Shown: positions 38,024-47,290 of the stretch, in pieces
Position numbering within the stretch: position 1 is the stretch's first letter
Layout of the letters: the number at the start of each line of letters is the position of its first letter
DNA from: Bacteroidota bacterium
Lineage (GTDB): Bacteria > Bacteroidota > Bacteroidia > AKYH767-A > OLB10
Assembly (NCBI GenBank): GCA_016721435.1
Contig: JADKIC010000019.1
Span: 1 to 64,000, forward strand
DNA length: 64,000 bases
Reading direction: 5' to 3'
Program-made: the position numbers and the translations under genes
Notes under the pieces: generated by a model
What the model saw: the letters and a program-made list of their open reading frames with translations, nothing else
The model's database searches: none
Told to the model about the DNA's origin: nothing

Positions 38024-40153
38024 TCAGTATTCCTGTTCTGTTTTTCTATATTCTTCCGTTAGTTTTTTTTGCAATTCTCCGGGCACCGTGGCATATTCTG
38101 CAAAATTGACTTTTACTTTAGCCCGGCCTTGTGCAATACTTCTCAATGCACTATTGAACTTATCCAGTTCGGCGAGGGGTGTTCTAGCCTTGATTATTTG
38201 AAAGCTACCCCTGCTGTCCATCCCCATGATGATACTTCTTCGCGTTTGCAATTCGCTCATGATGTCTCCCATCACCTGTTCGGGAGCCTCTGTTTCTACA
38301 TCAAAGATGGGTTCAAGCAATTGTGGTTCTGCTGCATGGAAGGCTTCTTTAAAGGCCATCATTCCGGCAATTTTAAAACTGATATCATTGGAATCCACCG
38401 GATGCATTTTTCCGTCATACACGGACACTCTCACATCTCTTACATACGAACCGGTGAGCGGACCTTCCGACATTTTCTCCATGACTCCTTTCACAATGCT
38501 GGGCATGAATCGGGAATCAATTACACCGCCGGTGATACAATTTAGGAAAACCATCTTCCCGCCCCAGGGTAATTCATGAACTTCGGTATCACGTACCGTT
38601 ATATCTTTTGGATTAGGCATGCCATCATGATAAGGCTCGATCCTCATATACACCTCTCCAAACTGTCCGGCACCTCCCGATTGTTTTTTGTGTCGATAAG
38701 AAGCTTCCGCGATGCGTTGTATTGTTTCTCTGTATGGAATTCGTGGTTTGATAAAATCTATGTCCATTTTATACACATGTTGAAGGCGCCATTTGGTAGC
38801 TGTAAGATGAAGTTCACCCTGCGCATAAAGCAATAACTGTCTCGTTTCCTTATCATATTGAACAACGATGGTTGGATCTTCAGCATGAATCTCATGTAAA
38901 ACCTCGCCTAATTTTTCATCATCCGCCTTGTTTTTTGCCAGAATAGCCATCCTGATTTTAGGGTCTGGAAAATGTATCGGGTCTATATTCCCTGTAGCCC
39001 CTTTCGCATTTAGCGTATCGGAAGTGCGCGTGTTTTTCATTTTTAAGGTTGCTCCGATATCGCCTGCTTTCAAACTTTCTACTGCATTTCTATTTTTCCC
39101 ATCGAGTATAAAAAGCTGACCGATTCTTTCATTGGTATTCGTTTTCTCATTGTAGAAATCCATACCCGGTGTAAGTTCCCCTGACATGACTTTAAACAAA
39201 GAAAGTTTGCCCAGATGGGGTTCTACTAAGGTCTTAAAAACAAAAAGTCGTGTAGGTGCTTGTACCGTGCATTTCAGGGCAGAGCCATCTTCAAGCATTT
39301 CTGCGGGCATATCCACCGCCGACGGAGCAACATTATCAATGAAACCCATCAATCGTCCGCTACCCATATCCTTTTTAGCAGAAAGACAGAAAACAGGAAA
39401 GACGTGATGATTCATCATACCAAGTTTGAGTCCTTCGCGTAACTCATCCTCATCAAGATTTCCTTTCTCGAAGTAGAGTTCCATTAATTTCTCATCATTT
39501 TCCGCTGCTTTTTCTACCAATTCATTGTGCAATTGATTTGCCCGTTCCAATTCAGATTCGGGTATGGGCAATTTTTCCGGTTTACCACCACCGGCCGGAA
39601 ATTTATACATGGTCATTTTCAATAAATCAATGATGGCATTAAATCCGGGACCTGTTTCAATGGGATATTGCATCAACGTAACAGCCGGACCAAAAAAATT
39701 CTTTGCTTCCTCCAGCGTATTTTGAAAATCTGCCTTTTCATGATCCAGATGATTTATGGCTAAAATGGTGGGACGCTGGTAGCGGTCTACATAGTCAAAA
39801 ATAATTTCTGTTCCGATTTCAACACCATGTTGTGCATTCAATAAAATTACTGCCGTATCACACACCCGAATTGCGGCAATAACTTCCCCTATAAAATCAT
39901 CCAGGCCCGGTGTATCAATAATATTTATTTTATAATCCTTCCATTCTGTATGCAATGGGGTAGCATAAACTGAACTTCCCCGTTCATGCTCAATTTCGTG
40001 ATAGTCAGAAAGGGTATTTTTCTCTTCCACTGACCCTCGTCGCCCGGTAATTCCGGCTTCAAATAACATCGTTTCGGCAAGAGTAGTCTTGCCACTTTTC
40101 GCGGAGCCGATTAGCACCACGTTTTTAATGTGTTTTTCATCGTAAGTTTTCAT
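38024..40153 (-). CDS. EF-G2-type elongation factor, GTPase-site variant
   Basis: 709 residues with the full EF-G domain order. G1 is intact (GSAKSGKTTLAE). The G2 region reads HERGSSVYATPL instead of RGITI, so the switch threonine is lost. G3 is DTPGLDDF where canonical EF-G has DTPGHVDF, so the catalytic histidine is leucine. G4 is INHLDHEK instead of NKxD. Domains II-V follow (PHLGKLSLFKVMSGELTPGM, QGELHLTATKWRLQHVYKMD, SGGAGQFGEVYMRIEPYHDG). These changes are shared by the Bacteroides EF-G2 paralogue, reported to support translocation without GTP hydrolysis under carbon starvation. Function here is inferred by similarity; a standard fusA is expected elsewhere. Confidence 0.88.
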   Translation of the reverse strand: MKTYDEKHIKNVVLIGSAKSGKTTLAETMLFEAGITGRRGSVEEKNTLSDYHEIEHERGSSVYATPLHTEWKDYKINIIDTPGLDDFIGEVIAAIRVCDTAVILLNAQHGVEIGTEIIFDYVDRYQRPTILAINHLDHEKADFQNTLEEAKNFFGPAVTLMQYPIETGPGFNAIIDLLKMTMYKFPAGGGKPEKLPIPESELERANQLHNELVEKAAENDEKLMELYFEKGNLDEDELREGLKLGMMNHHVFPVFCLSAKKDMGSGRLMGFIDNVAPSAVDMPAEMLEDGSALKCTVQAPTRLFVFKTLVEPHLGKLSLFKVMSGELTPGMDFYNEKTNTNERIGQLFILDGKNRNAVESLKAGDIGATLKMKNTRTSDTLNAKGATGNIDPIHFPDPKIRMAILAKNKADDEKLGEVLHEIHAEDPTIVVQYDKETRQLLLYAQGELHLTATKWRLQHVYKMDIDFIKPRIPYRETIQRIAEASYRHKKQSGGAGQFGEVYMRIEPYHDGMPNPKDITVRDTEVHELPWGGKMVFLNCITGGVIDSRFMPSIVKGVMEKMSEGPLTGSYVRDVRVSVYDGKMHPVDSNDISFKIAGMMAFKEAFHAAEPQLLEPIFDVETEAPEQVMGDIMSELQTRRSIIMGMDSRGSFQIIKARTPLAELDKFNSALRSIAQGRAKVKVNFAEYATVPGELQKKLTEEYRKTEQEY

Positions 40154-40385
40154 AATAGAAGGAATTAGTAATGTTCAATTAATAACCTTTTCAATCGTAT
40201 CCCGTAGAAGGAGGATTTAAAGTTACCGAAAGGAACGATAGAAAATGTAGAAAAACTTAGAAAAGTGCATGATTTTAATCAAATTGTAAGCAATTTAAAG
40301 TCTTTTGGTTTTGTAATATTTATAGAAAAATTTTCAAACTATGAAGCGATGAAACAGGTTAAAAGGGCTGTTGTTATAATCAAAT

Positions 40386-41540
40386 ATGAAACAATTACCA
40401 GCAATGCCTCCTCATATCCAGGAGAAGTTTGAAGAAGAAATCAGAGTGGAAATTATCCGCCAGCAAACGGAAGAAGACTTAAAGTCCAATCCGGTTTATC
40501 AGGAATTCTTCACGCAGTTTAACCCGTCTTCCGTAGATAGTTTTATCCGTCATTATGCGCGGCGCAAGGCGTATTATCTTACCAGAGGTAAAGATTACAT
40601 CAATCAGGAAGAACAAGAGTCTTTTCGTTATAAACTTTTTGCTCAGGAGTGTTTATGGGCCATCCAGCAGAAAAAGTTGTTTAATCTCCAGTGTCAATGG
40701 AGAGCAGAACAAGTTCGCTTGAAAGGAGTAGATCATACCACACAGTTCTTGTTGCTTTCTTCAAATATTCAACATTGCCCTTATTTAAGTCCGGTGAGCA
40801 GGGCGGAAATGGAGATGTATATTAAATTCCTTCGATCCGGCAATGCTCAACTTATCGTGAGTTATGATAATTGGCAGGATTATGAAGGATTCAAAGCAGA
40901 GTACGATAGTGAGAGAATTCCGTCAATTGATGATGATAGGGATGATAGTGTTCCTGCCTGGTACCGTTTCTATGATGAGTATATGGCCACACATCTGCTG
41001 ATGGAATTACCTGATATGAGAGGTGAGAAAGAGCAGCGCTATCGATCGATAGCACGTCAGCGCCAATTGGATCAGATGAAGAAAAGTATTCAGCAAAAAA
41101 CGATGGATGAGCGCCCTTATCTGAGTGTGTATGATACAGAAGTGGTGGAGTCGTTTGTGCGCAAGTTTGAAGATAAAAGTCTGCTCAAATTTTGCCGGGC
41201 AGTAGAAGCTTTTCAGCAACAAATGGATGAACAAATGGAGTTGGATGAAGCACTGGAAACTTTACGAACTGCCGATAAAAAAGTAAGTGTGAAGTCCAAT
41301 AGCGACTGGAAGGAAGCGGTGATCAATGCTGCGAAACAGTTTGAATTGGAGCAAGTGGCTGAAATCTTGCCTACCGTCCACCAGGAATATGTAATCCGTG
41401 TGGAGAATGGAATAAATTTCCCGCAAAGTATTATAGATAAGAAAAGAGAAGAATATGCATTTCAACTTTGTGAGACGGCTAAACAACAAATTCTGGAAGG
41501 ACGAAGATTTTTAGGCGAACCGGACAACATGAATTTTTAG
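40386..41540 (+). CDS. hypothetical protein of 384 residues
   Basis: A cytoplasmic, highly charged and mostly helical protein without signal peptide or membrane segment. Notable stretches are SVDSFIRHYARRKAYYLTRG, EEQESFRYKLFAQECLWAIQ, LRSGNAQLIVSYDNWQDYEG and VESFVRKFEDKSLLKFCRAV. No motif of a known family is visible. The length and regular amphipathic helices suggest a scaffold or binding protein. It stands alone between two divergent/convergent neighbours and is followed by a heptamer repeat block. Confidence 0.6.
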   Translation: MKQLPAMPPHIQEKFEEEIRVEIIRQQTEEDLKSNPVYQEFFTQFNPSSVDSFIRHYARRKAYYLTRGKDYINQEEQESFRYKLFAQECLWAIQQKKLFNLQCQWRAEQVRLKGVDHTTQFLLLSSNIQHCPYLSPVSRAEMEMYIKFLRSGNAQLIVSYDNWQDYEGFKAEYDSERIPSIDDDRDDSVPAWYRFYDEYMATHLLMELPDMRGEKEQRYRSIARQRQLDQMKKSIQQKTMDERPYLSVYDTEVVESFVRKFEDKSLLKFCRAVEAFQQQMDEQMELDEALETLRTADKKVSVKSNSDWKEAVINAAKQFELEQVAEILPTVHQEYVIRVENGINFPQSIIDKKREEYAFQLCETAKQQILEGRRFLGEPDNMNF

Positions 41541-41541
41541 T

Positions 41542-41656
41542 ATTCAAAGTTCAAGGTTTAAGGTTTAAGGTTCAAGGTTCAAAGTTTAAGGTTTAAGGTT
41601 CAAAGTTTAAGGTTTAAGGTTTAAAGTTATAGGTTTAAGGTTCAAAGTTATAGGGC
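41542..41656. repeat. heptamer repeat block (TTTAAGG / TTCAAAG)
   Basis: About 115 bp consisting almost only of the related 7-mers TTTAAGG, TTCAAGG, TTCAAAG and TTATAGG in tandem. It starts right after the stop codon of the upstream gene. Confidence 0.92.
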
Positions 41657-41696
41657 TAAATTACCAAATTATTGAAATGTTCTTGAGTATAAATAT

Positions 41697-41731
41697 CCGG
41701 GTAAGTCAGAATGCGAGTCTTTCTTACCCGG
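41697..41731. terminator. hairpin terminator between convergent genes
   Basis: A perfect 9-bp stem CCGGGTAAG/CTTACCCGG with a 17-nt loop is followed on the plus strand by a T-rich tail (CTTTAGATTTTAATTTTTT). It lies between the hypothetical gene and rnz and could serve both. Confidence 0.75.
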
Positions 41732-41766
41732 CTTTAGATTTTAATTTTTTGAAAACATTTTCAGGA

Positions 41767-42680
41767 TTAGTCGACGCGGTATACTTCTCCTTCAACGGCC
41801 AGATCGGTATTGGGAAACACGGCTGTGGCTTCTTCAAGGAACGCATCTAATTGCTTGTATCGCGCTGAAAAGTGTCCGATGAGTAATTTCCCTACTTCGC
41901 CTTCTAAAGCGATAGTGGCGGCCTCTCTGGCTGTTGAATGAAAGGTTGCCGTTGCCCTTTCTTTCAGATCATGCAAAAGGTCGCTTCGTGATACAATAAA
42001 TCAACCCCTTTTACAGTTTCAGCCAGTTCAGGCATAAAAATAGTGTCGGAACAATAAGCATATCTACGAGGAGGAATAGAATCTTCGGTTAATTCTGCAT
42101 TGCGAATTACAGTCCCTTCTCCGTCAGTAAAATCTTCACCACTTTTAATTCTGCTATACTGAGTAAATGGGATATTGTATTCCTGAAGTTTTTCAACTTT
42201 CAGCCTTCTTGGCCTGGGTTTTTCGCCGAAAATAAATCCGGTACATGGAATGCGATGATTTAAAACGACCGTTCTCACGTATATTTCTTCATCTTCCAAT
42301 AAAGTTTCCGGAGAGTAATGTCGAATAGGATGGAATATAAGATTGTATCTGAGCTGTGTATGGGAAAGTCGCAGGTGCATTTCAATAATATCCATCAATT
42401 CCTGCTGGCCGAATAAATGTAAATCCGTTGTTCTTCCCTGAAGATGGAAGGTAGACAAGAGTCCGGTTAAGCCGAGGTAATGATCACCATGGAGGTGACT
42501 GATAAAAATATGGGTAATGCGATGGTAACGCAGCTTGAATTTAAGCATCTGCATCTGCGTAGCTTCTCCACAATCTATAAGAAAATGGCGATCACGAAAA
42601 ACGAGTAGTTGTGAAGTAGGATGACGATTGTAGACCGGGGTGGCTGAACTGCTCCCTAAAATGGTGAGCTCAAAACTCAT
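41767..42680 (-). CDS. rnz: ribonuclease Z (one frameshift)
   Basis: About 304 residues after adding one T in the TTTT run near 41975. MBL-fold motifs: ILGSSSATPVYNRHPTSQLL, LIDCGEATQMQMLKFKLRYH, THIFISHLHGDHYLGLTGLL (H-x-H-x-D-H zinc site), YCSDTIFM, then LLYHEATFLHDLKERATATF and HSTAREAATIA, LLIGHFSARY. RNase Z cuts the 3' trailer from tRNA precursors that lack encoded CCA, as the tRNA-Arg in this window does. The start lies 3 bp after the stop of the T9SS gene upstream. Confidence 0.95.
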
Positions 42681-42682
42681 AA

Positions 42683-43177
42683 TTATTTACGCGAAATCAC
42701 CATACGTTTAGAAACTGTTTCACCATTATAGGTCATGGTGTACATATAAACGCCTTGTGAAAAATCACGGCTATCGAGGCGAAATTCATTCTCCCCTTGT
42801 TCCGCATTTATAAGACTGCGATACACTTCTTTTCCGATAAGATTAAACACTCTGAATTCTATATCTCCCGGTGCAGGAATAAAGTATTTAATTGCAGTAA
42901 TTTCATTGCAGGGATTCGGACTGTTTTGATCCATTGTTAAACCATTGCCCGTACTTTCATAAATCCCACCACGATCCTGTGAATTTGCAGCAGTATAATG
43001 TTCGGCGATTTCATATTGCAACTTTAAAATATCTTCAGGAGACTGAATGGTGTTTAGCGCAGTTGCTTCAAAAGCTGTTGTGTTTGATAAACCTGAAGAA
43101 TTCGCTTCAAGTGTATTTTGAGCTGTAACGTTTGCAATTCCTAAACCGACAAATAATATTGATATAAGTACCTTCAT
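42683..43177 (-). CDS. small T9SS cargo protein
   Basis: 164 residues from ATG 43177. Signal peptide MKVLISILFVGLGIANVTAQ, a short linker, then a complete T9SS type A sorting domain: LTMDQNSPNPCNEITAIKYF, IPAPGDIEFRVFNLIGKEVY, LDSRDFSQGVYMYTMTYNGE, SKRMVISRK. Apart from the sorting domain only about 70 residues remain, so the passenger is very small and its function unknown. It lies between a STAS-domain gene and rnz on the same strand. Confidence 0.8.
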   Translation of the reverse strand: MKVLISILFVGLGIANVTAQNTLEANSSGLSNTTAFEATALNTIQSPEDILKLQYEIAEHYTAANSQDRGGIYESTGNGLTMDQNSPNPCNEITAIKYFIPAPGDIEFRVFNLIGKEVYRSLINAEQGENEFRLDSRDFSQGVYMYTMTYNGETVSKRMVISRK

Positions 43178-43209
43178 AATTCCTTCTACGATAAGAAGCA
43201 ATAAAAGTA

Positions 43210-43581
43210 CTAATCATTTTTAACATTTCGCTCAATTTCGCCTACTAAAACGAAATCGATTGCTTCAGAGCATGTTGCAGTTATATTTAGAACCTGATCC
43301 AATTGTGAAATTTGCACCAGCTTCCTTACGGTATCGCTAAGACCGGTGATGACAAACAGGCCATTAGAGTTTCTGCAAAGCCTGTTACCCACAAGTATGG
43401 CACTTAAACCCGACGAATCGCAATAAAGTGATTCGGTCAGGTCAAGGATAATATTGTTATACCCCTGTGTATTCAAAAGCAATAGCTCCGACTTTAACTC
43501 TGCCGCGATCAGCGTATTTAACTTTTGCTCACGGAGTTTCACCACGACATACTTTTCGGTTTTATCTAAGGTAAAATGCAT
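43210..43581 (-). CDS. STAS-domain anti-sigma factor antagonist-like protein
   Basis: 123 residues. STAS fold: MHFTLDKTEKYVVVKLREQK, LLLNTQGYNNIILDLTESLY and the phosphorylation site motif YCDSSGLSAILVGN, with the conserved serine in DSSGL. The end (LSDTVRKLVQISQLDQVLNI) is typical. Such proteins sequester anti-sigma kinases in stress responses, though no RsbW-like kinase or alternative sigma gene is nearby. Placement before a T9SS gene and rnz does not show its pathway. Confidence 0.85.
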   Translation of the reverse strand: MHFTLDKTEKYVVVKLREQKLNTLIAAELKSELLLLNTQGYNNIILDLTESLYCDSSGLSAILVGNRLCRNSNGLFVITGLSDTVRKLVQISQLDQVLNITATCSEAIDFVLVGEIERNVKND

Positions 43582-43659
43582 ATACGGCTGATTAATTTTA
43601 ACAAATGTAAATTAACACTTTCGTTTATACAACCACTTTCGTCAACCTTTGTTAACCCT

Positions 43660-44593
43660 TCATTGTTCAAATCCTCTGATCTGCGCCAGCAAAAATAAAA
43701 CAGCCATTCTTACCGCTACCCCATTCTCTACCTGATTGAGAATGATACTATTCTGACTATCAGCCACATCACTTGTTATTTCTACACCTCTGTTGATAGG
43801 GCCGGGATGCATTATAAGTATCTTTTTATCCAAAGCATCCAGGGTATATTTATTCAACCCATAAAGCATGGAATACTCTCTTAAGGAAGGGAAATAGCGG
43901 ATATCCTGCCTTTCCATTTGAATTCTGAGCATATTCGCTACATCACACCATTGTAAAGCTGTTTTGAGGTCATGCTCGACTTTTACTCCCAACGAAGCGA
44001 TGTACCTTGGAATAAGGGTTGCAGGTCCGCAAACCATCACTTCCGCTCCTAATTTCCGAAGACAAATGATATTGGATAAAGCTACTCTGGAATGCAGTAT
44101 ATCTCCGACAATAACCACTTTTACTCCCTTTACCTCTCCAAACTGTTCTCTTATGGAAAATGCATCTAATAAAGCCTGAGTAGGATGCTCTGCGTTCCAT
44201 CCTGCGTTAATCATTTGCCTTAATATGCCGGGATAAAAACATAGCAGCACCCGGTTTTGGATGTCGCATGACGACCATGTCCACCTTCATGGCAAGAATA
44301 TTATTGACGGTATCTACTAAGGTCTCGCCTTTACTAACGGAAGAACCTGAAGCTGAAAAATTGACTACATCTGCTGATAGTCGCTTTTCCGCCAATTCGA
44401 AAGATAATTTTGTACGTGTAGAATTTTCAAAGAAGATATTGGCAATGGTAATATCACGCAGAGAAGGAACTTTCTTTATCGGGCGGTTGATAACATCCTT
44501 AAAATTATCCGCCGTTTTAAAAATAAGCTCTATATCCTCTGTACTGAGGTCTTTTATTCCCAATAGATGCTGAACACTTAATTGTTCGCTCAT
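43660..44593 (-). CDS. pyrB: aspartate carbamoyltransferase catalytic chain (one frameshift)
   Basis: About 311 residues from ATG 44593. Carbamoyl phosphate site IFFENSTRTKLSFELAEKRL; SKGETLVDTVNNILAMKVDM; then, after an A-run error near 44210, INAGWNAEHPTQALLDAFSI; later VGDILHSRVALSNI, EYSMLYGLNKYTLD and the MHPGPINRGVEITSD motif. The shift splits the gene at KAN/MINAGWN, where one A too many stands in CAAATG. It condenses carbamoyl phosphate with aspartate in pyrimidine synthesis. The start overlaps the pyrR stop (ATGA), so pyrR-pyrB are one operon. Confidence 0.95.
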
Positions 44594-45144
44594 AGGTTTT
44601 TTTCTTCTGAGATTAACCAAACGCCATCTTCTCCGTCCGGTTGTTTTAGGTGCACTTTGACTTTTTCTGAGGCAATAGTATCAATTGACTTTCCGATATA
44701 ATTAGGCTCTATGGGCAATTGACGACTGAATTTTCGATCAATCAATACAAGTAATTCCACTGATGCAGGTCTGCCGAAAGCCAGCAATGCATCCAACCCG
44801 GCTCTTATGGTTCTTCCTGTAAAGAGGACATCATCCACCAGTACCACTTTCTTTCCTTCTACAATGAAATCCATCCGTGTCGCACTGGGAACAATGAGGT
44901 CACGCCTTCTGAAATCGTCTCTGAAAAAGCTGATATCCAGATCGCCGTTTCGGAGCTTAAGGTCAGTTTGAATAGTTGCCAACCGGTCGAAAATTCTTTT
45001 AGACAGGTAAACTCCCCTGGGTTGAAGTCCAACGATGACACATTCATTGAAATCATCATACGTTTCAATGAGTTGGTAGCAAAGCCGATCAATAGTAATA
45101 GCCAGTAACTCTTTATTGAAAATGAGTTTGCTGTTTTCTGGCAT
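44590..45144 (-). CDS. pyrR: bifunctional pyr operon regulator/uracil phosphoribosyltransferase
   Basis: 184 residues with the PRTase fold: KELLAITIDRLCYQLIETYD, CVIVGLQPRGVYLSKRIFDR, LDISFFRDDFRRRDLIVPSA, then the PRPP motif KVVLVDDVLFTGRTIRAGLD. PyrR binds pyr mRNA or DNA and also makes UMP from uracil and PRPP. Its own promoter lies four bases upstream of the start, leaving no room for a leader attenuator, so if it regulates it may do so elsewhere. It forms an operon with pyrB. Confidence 0.93.
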   Translation of the reverse strand: MPENSKLIFNKELLAITIDRLCYQLIETYDDFNECVIVGLQPRGVYLSKRIFDRLATIQTDLKLRNGDLDISFFRDDFRRRDLIVPSATRMDFIVEGKKVVLVDDVLFTGRTIRAGLDALLAFGRPASVELLVLIDRKFSRQLPIEPNYIGKSIDTIASEKVKVHLKQPDGEDGVWLISEEKNL

Positions 45145-45148
45145 GGTT

Positions 45149-45180
45149 CAAAATTAAGAAAAATTGAAAGCTCCGGCCAA
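45149..45180 (-). promoter_or_regulatory. pyrR promoter
   Basis: On the minus strand TTG (45180-45178), a 21-nt spacer and TAATTTTG (45156-45149) match the Bacteroidota consensus. The -7 element ends four bases before ATG 45144, predicting a leaderless mRNA. Confidence 0.65.
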
Positions 45181-45190
45181 TTATCGGGCA

Positions 45191-45223
45191 TAAAAAAAGG
45201 CTGTCCGGTTAAAGGCAGCCTTT
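45191..45223 (-). terminator. terminator of rpsA
   Basis: The perfect 8-bp stem AAAGGCTG/CAGCCTTT with a 12-nt loop is followed by TTTTTTTA on the minus strand, 19 bp after the rpsA stop. Confidence 0.85.
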
Positions 45224-45241
45224 CAATAGTATTATGAATGA

Positions 45242-47083
45242 CTAGTTTTCATCTTTCTTTTCATTCTCTTCCAGTGAAGTTCTCAATGCTGCAAGTTGCT
45301 TCAATATCCCCAAGCGTTGATTTCTCCTGAGTTTCCTTGATTTTTTTCACAGCTTTAGCAGTAGTAGCCACTTCTTTTTCGCGATCACCGGCTTCTGCTT
45401 TTTTCACTTCCTGTGCCTTTTCATCAAAGATTCTGGTATGAGAAACTACGATACGACGGTTCTCTTTGTTGAATTCAATTACTTTGAAATCAAGAGTGTC
45501 ATGTTCTTTAGCCACACTTCCATCTTCTTTTGACAATTGACGGTAAGGAGCAAAAGCTTCTACACCATAGGTGCTGAAAATAACGGCTGCACCCTTGTCA
45601 GTTACCTTTCCAACAACTCCCTGATGCACGCTATTTACGCCAAATAAGGTTTCATAGGTTTCCCATGGATTATCTTCCAGTTGCTTATGTCCGAGGCTCA
45701 AACGACGATTTTCAACATCCACTTCAAGTACTACTACTTCAAGTTCTTCACCGATTTTCGTGAATTCTGCAGGATGTTTAATTTTCTTATTCCAGCTCAG
45801 GTCGCTGATATGGATTAATCCGTCAACACCTTCTTCTAACTCCACAAATACGCCGAAATTGGTGAAATTGCGCACCTTGGCTTTATGTTTAGATCCAACA
45901 GGGTATTTTGAAAGAATAGCTCCCCAAGGATCAGGAGAAAGTTGTTTTAAACCTAATGACATTTTATGTTCATCACGGTCTACACTCAAGATTACCGTTT
46001 CCACTTCATCGCCTACTTTCAGGAAATCCTGAGGGCTGCGTAAGTGTTGTGACCAAGACATTTCAGAAACGTGAATAAGACCTTCCACACCCGGGATAAT
46101 CTCTATAAATGCACCGTAATCTGTCAGAACAACCACTTTGCCTTTTACCTTATCACCAGCCTGTAATGTCTGATCCAAGGATTCCCAAGGCTGAGGAGTA
46201 AGTTGTTTCAGACCGAGAGCGATACGTTTTCTCTTCATCAAAATCAAGAATAACCACGTTCAGGCGCTGATCCAGTTTCAATACTTCTTCCGGATGATTG
46301 ATACGACCCCAACTGATATCTGTAATATGCAGTAAGCCATCTACTCCACCAAGATCCATGAATACACCATAAGAAGTGATTTTTTCACAGTACCTTCGAG
46401 TACTTGACCTTTCTCCAACTTACTCATGATTTCAAGCTTTTGTTTCTCCAATTCATTCTCGATAAGAACTTTGTGAGAAACAACCACGTTTTTGAACTCC
46501 TGATTGATTTTCACAATCTTGAATTCCATGGTTTTGCCGACATAAATATCGTAATCACGAATCGGCTTCACATCAATTTGCGATCCCGGAAGGAAAGCTT
46601 CGATACCAAAAACATCGACGATAAGTCCGCCTTTGGTACGACATTTAACGAAACCGGTAACGATTTCATCTTTTCAAGGGCCGAGTTGACACGATCCCAT
46701 GATTTCATCGCCCTCGCCTTTTTATGCGAGAGGATCAGTTGACCGTTTTTGTCTTCGGCCGTTTCTACATAAACTTCTACCTCATCACCGACTTTAAGAT
46801 CGGGCATGTGACGAAATTCAGTTAACGGTACGAGACCGTCACTCTTGTAACCAATGTTTATCACTGCTTCCTTGCTCGTGAGACCGATAATCGATCCCAT
46901 TACAATTTCACGTTCTAAAACCTGGTTGAGCTTTTGATCATATAAAGCTTCGAGTCGTTGACGATCGTCAGCTTTATAATTGTCAAACGCTTTTCCTGTT
47001 GTTTCCCAATCGAAATCGTTAGGATCAGGAACTGCAAATTTTACGGTGGAGAGTTTCTCCGATGTATTGGTAGTTGATGCCAT
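45242..47083 (-). CDS. rpsA: 30S ribosomal protein S1 (four frameshifts)
   Basis: About 613 residues when joined. Six S1 domains can be followed: INIGYKSDGLVPLTEFRHMP, GFVKCRTKGGLIVDVFGIEA, GVFMDLGGVDGLLHITDISW, GAFIEIIPGVEGLIHVSEMS, GVFVELEEGVDGLIHISDLS and GAAVIFSTYGVEAFAPYRQL. Breaks lie near 46675 (one A short), 46385 (A6 where A7 is needed), 46230 (A run in GAGAAAACG) and 45300 (one extra A in GCAACT). The end LAALRTSLEENEKKDEN reaches TAG 45242-45244. The protein is essential for initiation on most mRNAs; four independent shifts in it argue for sequence errors. Confidence 0.94.
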
Positions 47084-47130
47084 CTTTTGGACAATAGCCT
47101 ATCAGCAGGAATGGCCTGCGAAAGGGAGTG

Positions 47131-47160
47131 CAAAGATAAACAAAGATTTTAATTCACCAA
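47131..47160 (-). promoter_or_regulatory. rpsA promoter
   Basis: On the minus strand TTG (47160-47158), a 19-nt spacer and TATCTTTG (47138-47131) fit the Bacteroidota promoter. The leader to ATG 47083 is about 45 nt. Confidence 0.7.
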
Positions 47161-47231
47161 ATGAAAAGTAAGGACTGAATTAGCATTGATTATTAAGCAT
47201 ATATGCATTTTTCGAAAGGCCTTTTCAACAG

Positions 47232-47270
47232 AAAGCCATCGCTTCATTCAAGGAATGCAACGATGGCTTT
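47232..47270. terminator. hairpin after the choice-of-anchor V gene
   Basis: The 10-bp perfect stem AAAGCCATCG/CGATGGCTTT with a 19-nt loop lies 21 bp past the stop of the minus-strand gene. The T run (TTTTT) follows on the plus strand only, so its action on the minus transcript is uncertain. Confidence 0.55.
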
Positions 47271-47290
47271 TTACTAAAATTTTAACCGGA

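Noticed and set aside
41542..41656. Telomere-like repeat or contig end
   Set aside because: The heptamers are imperfect and lie inside a continuous gene-rich region with normal genes on both sides.
45191..45223. Attenuator in front of pyrR
   Set aside because: The hairpin lies upstream of the pyrR promoter and just after rpsA, so it is the rpsA terminator.
46153..46675. Programmed frameshifting in rpsA
   Set aside because: Four separate shifts in both directions, no slippery heptamer with pseudoknot, and the same kind of error in many other genes.
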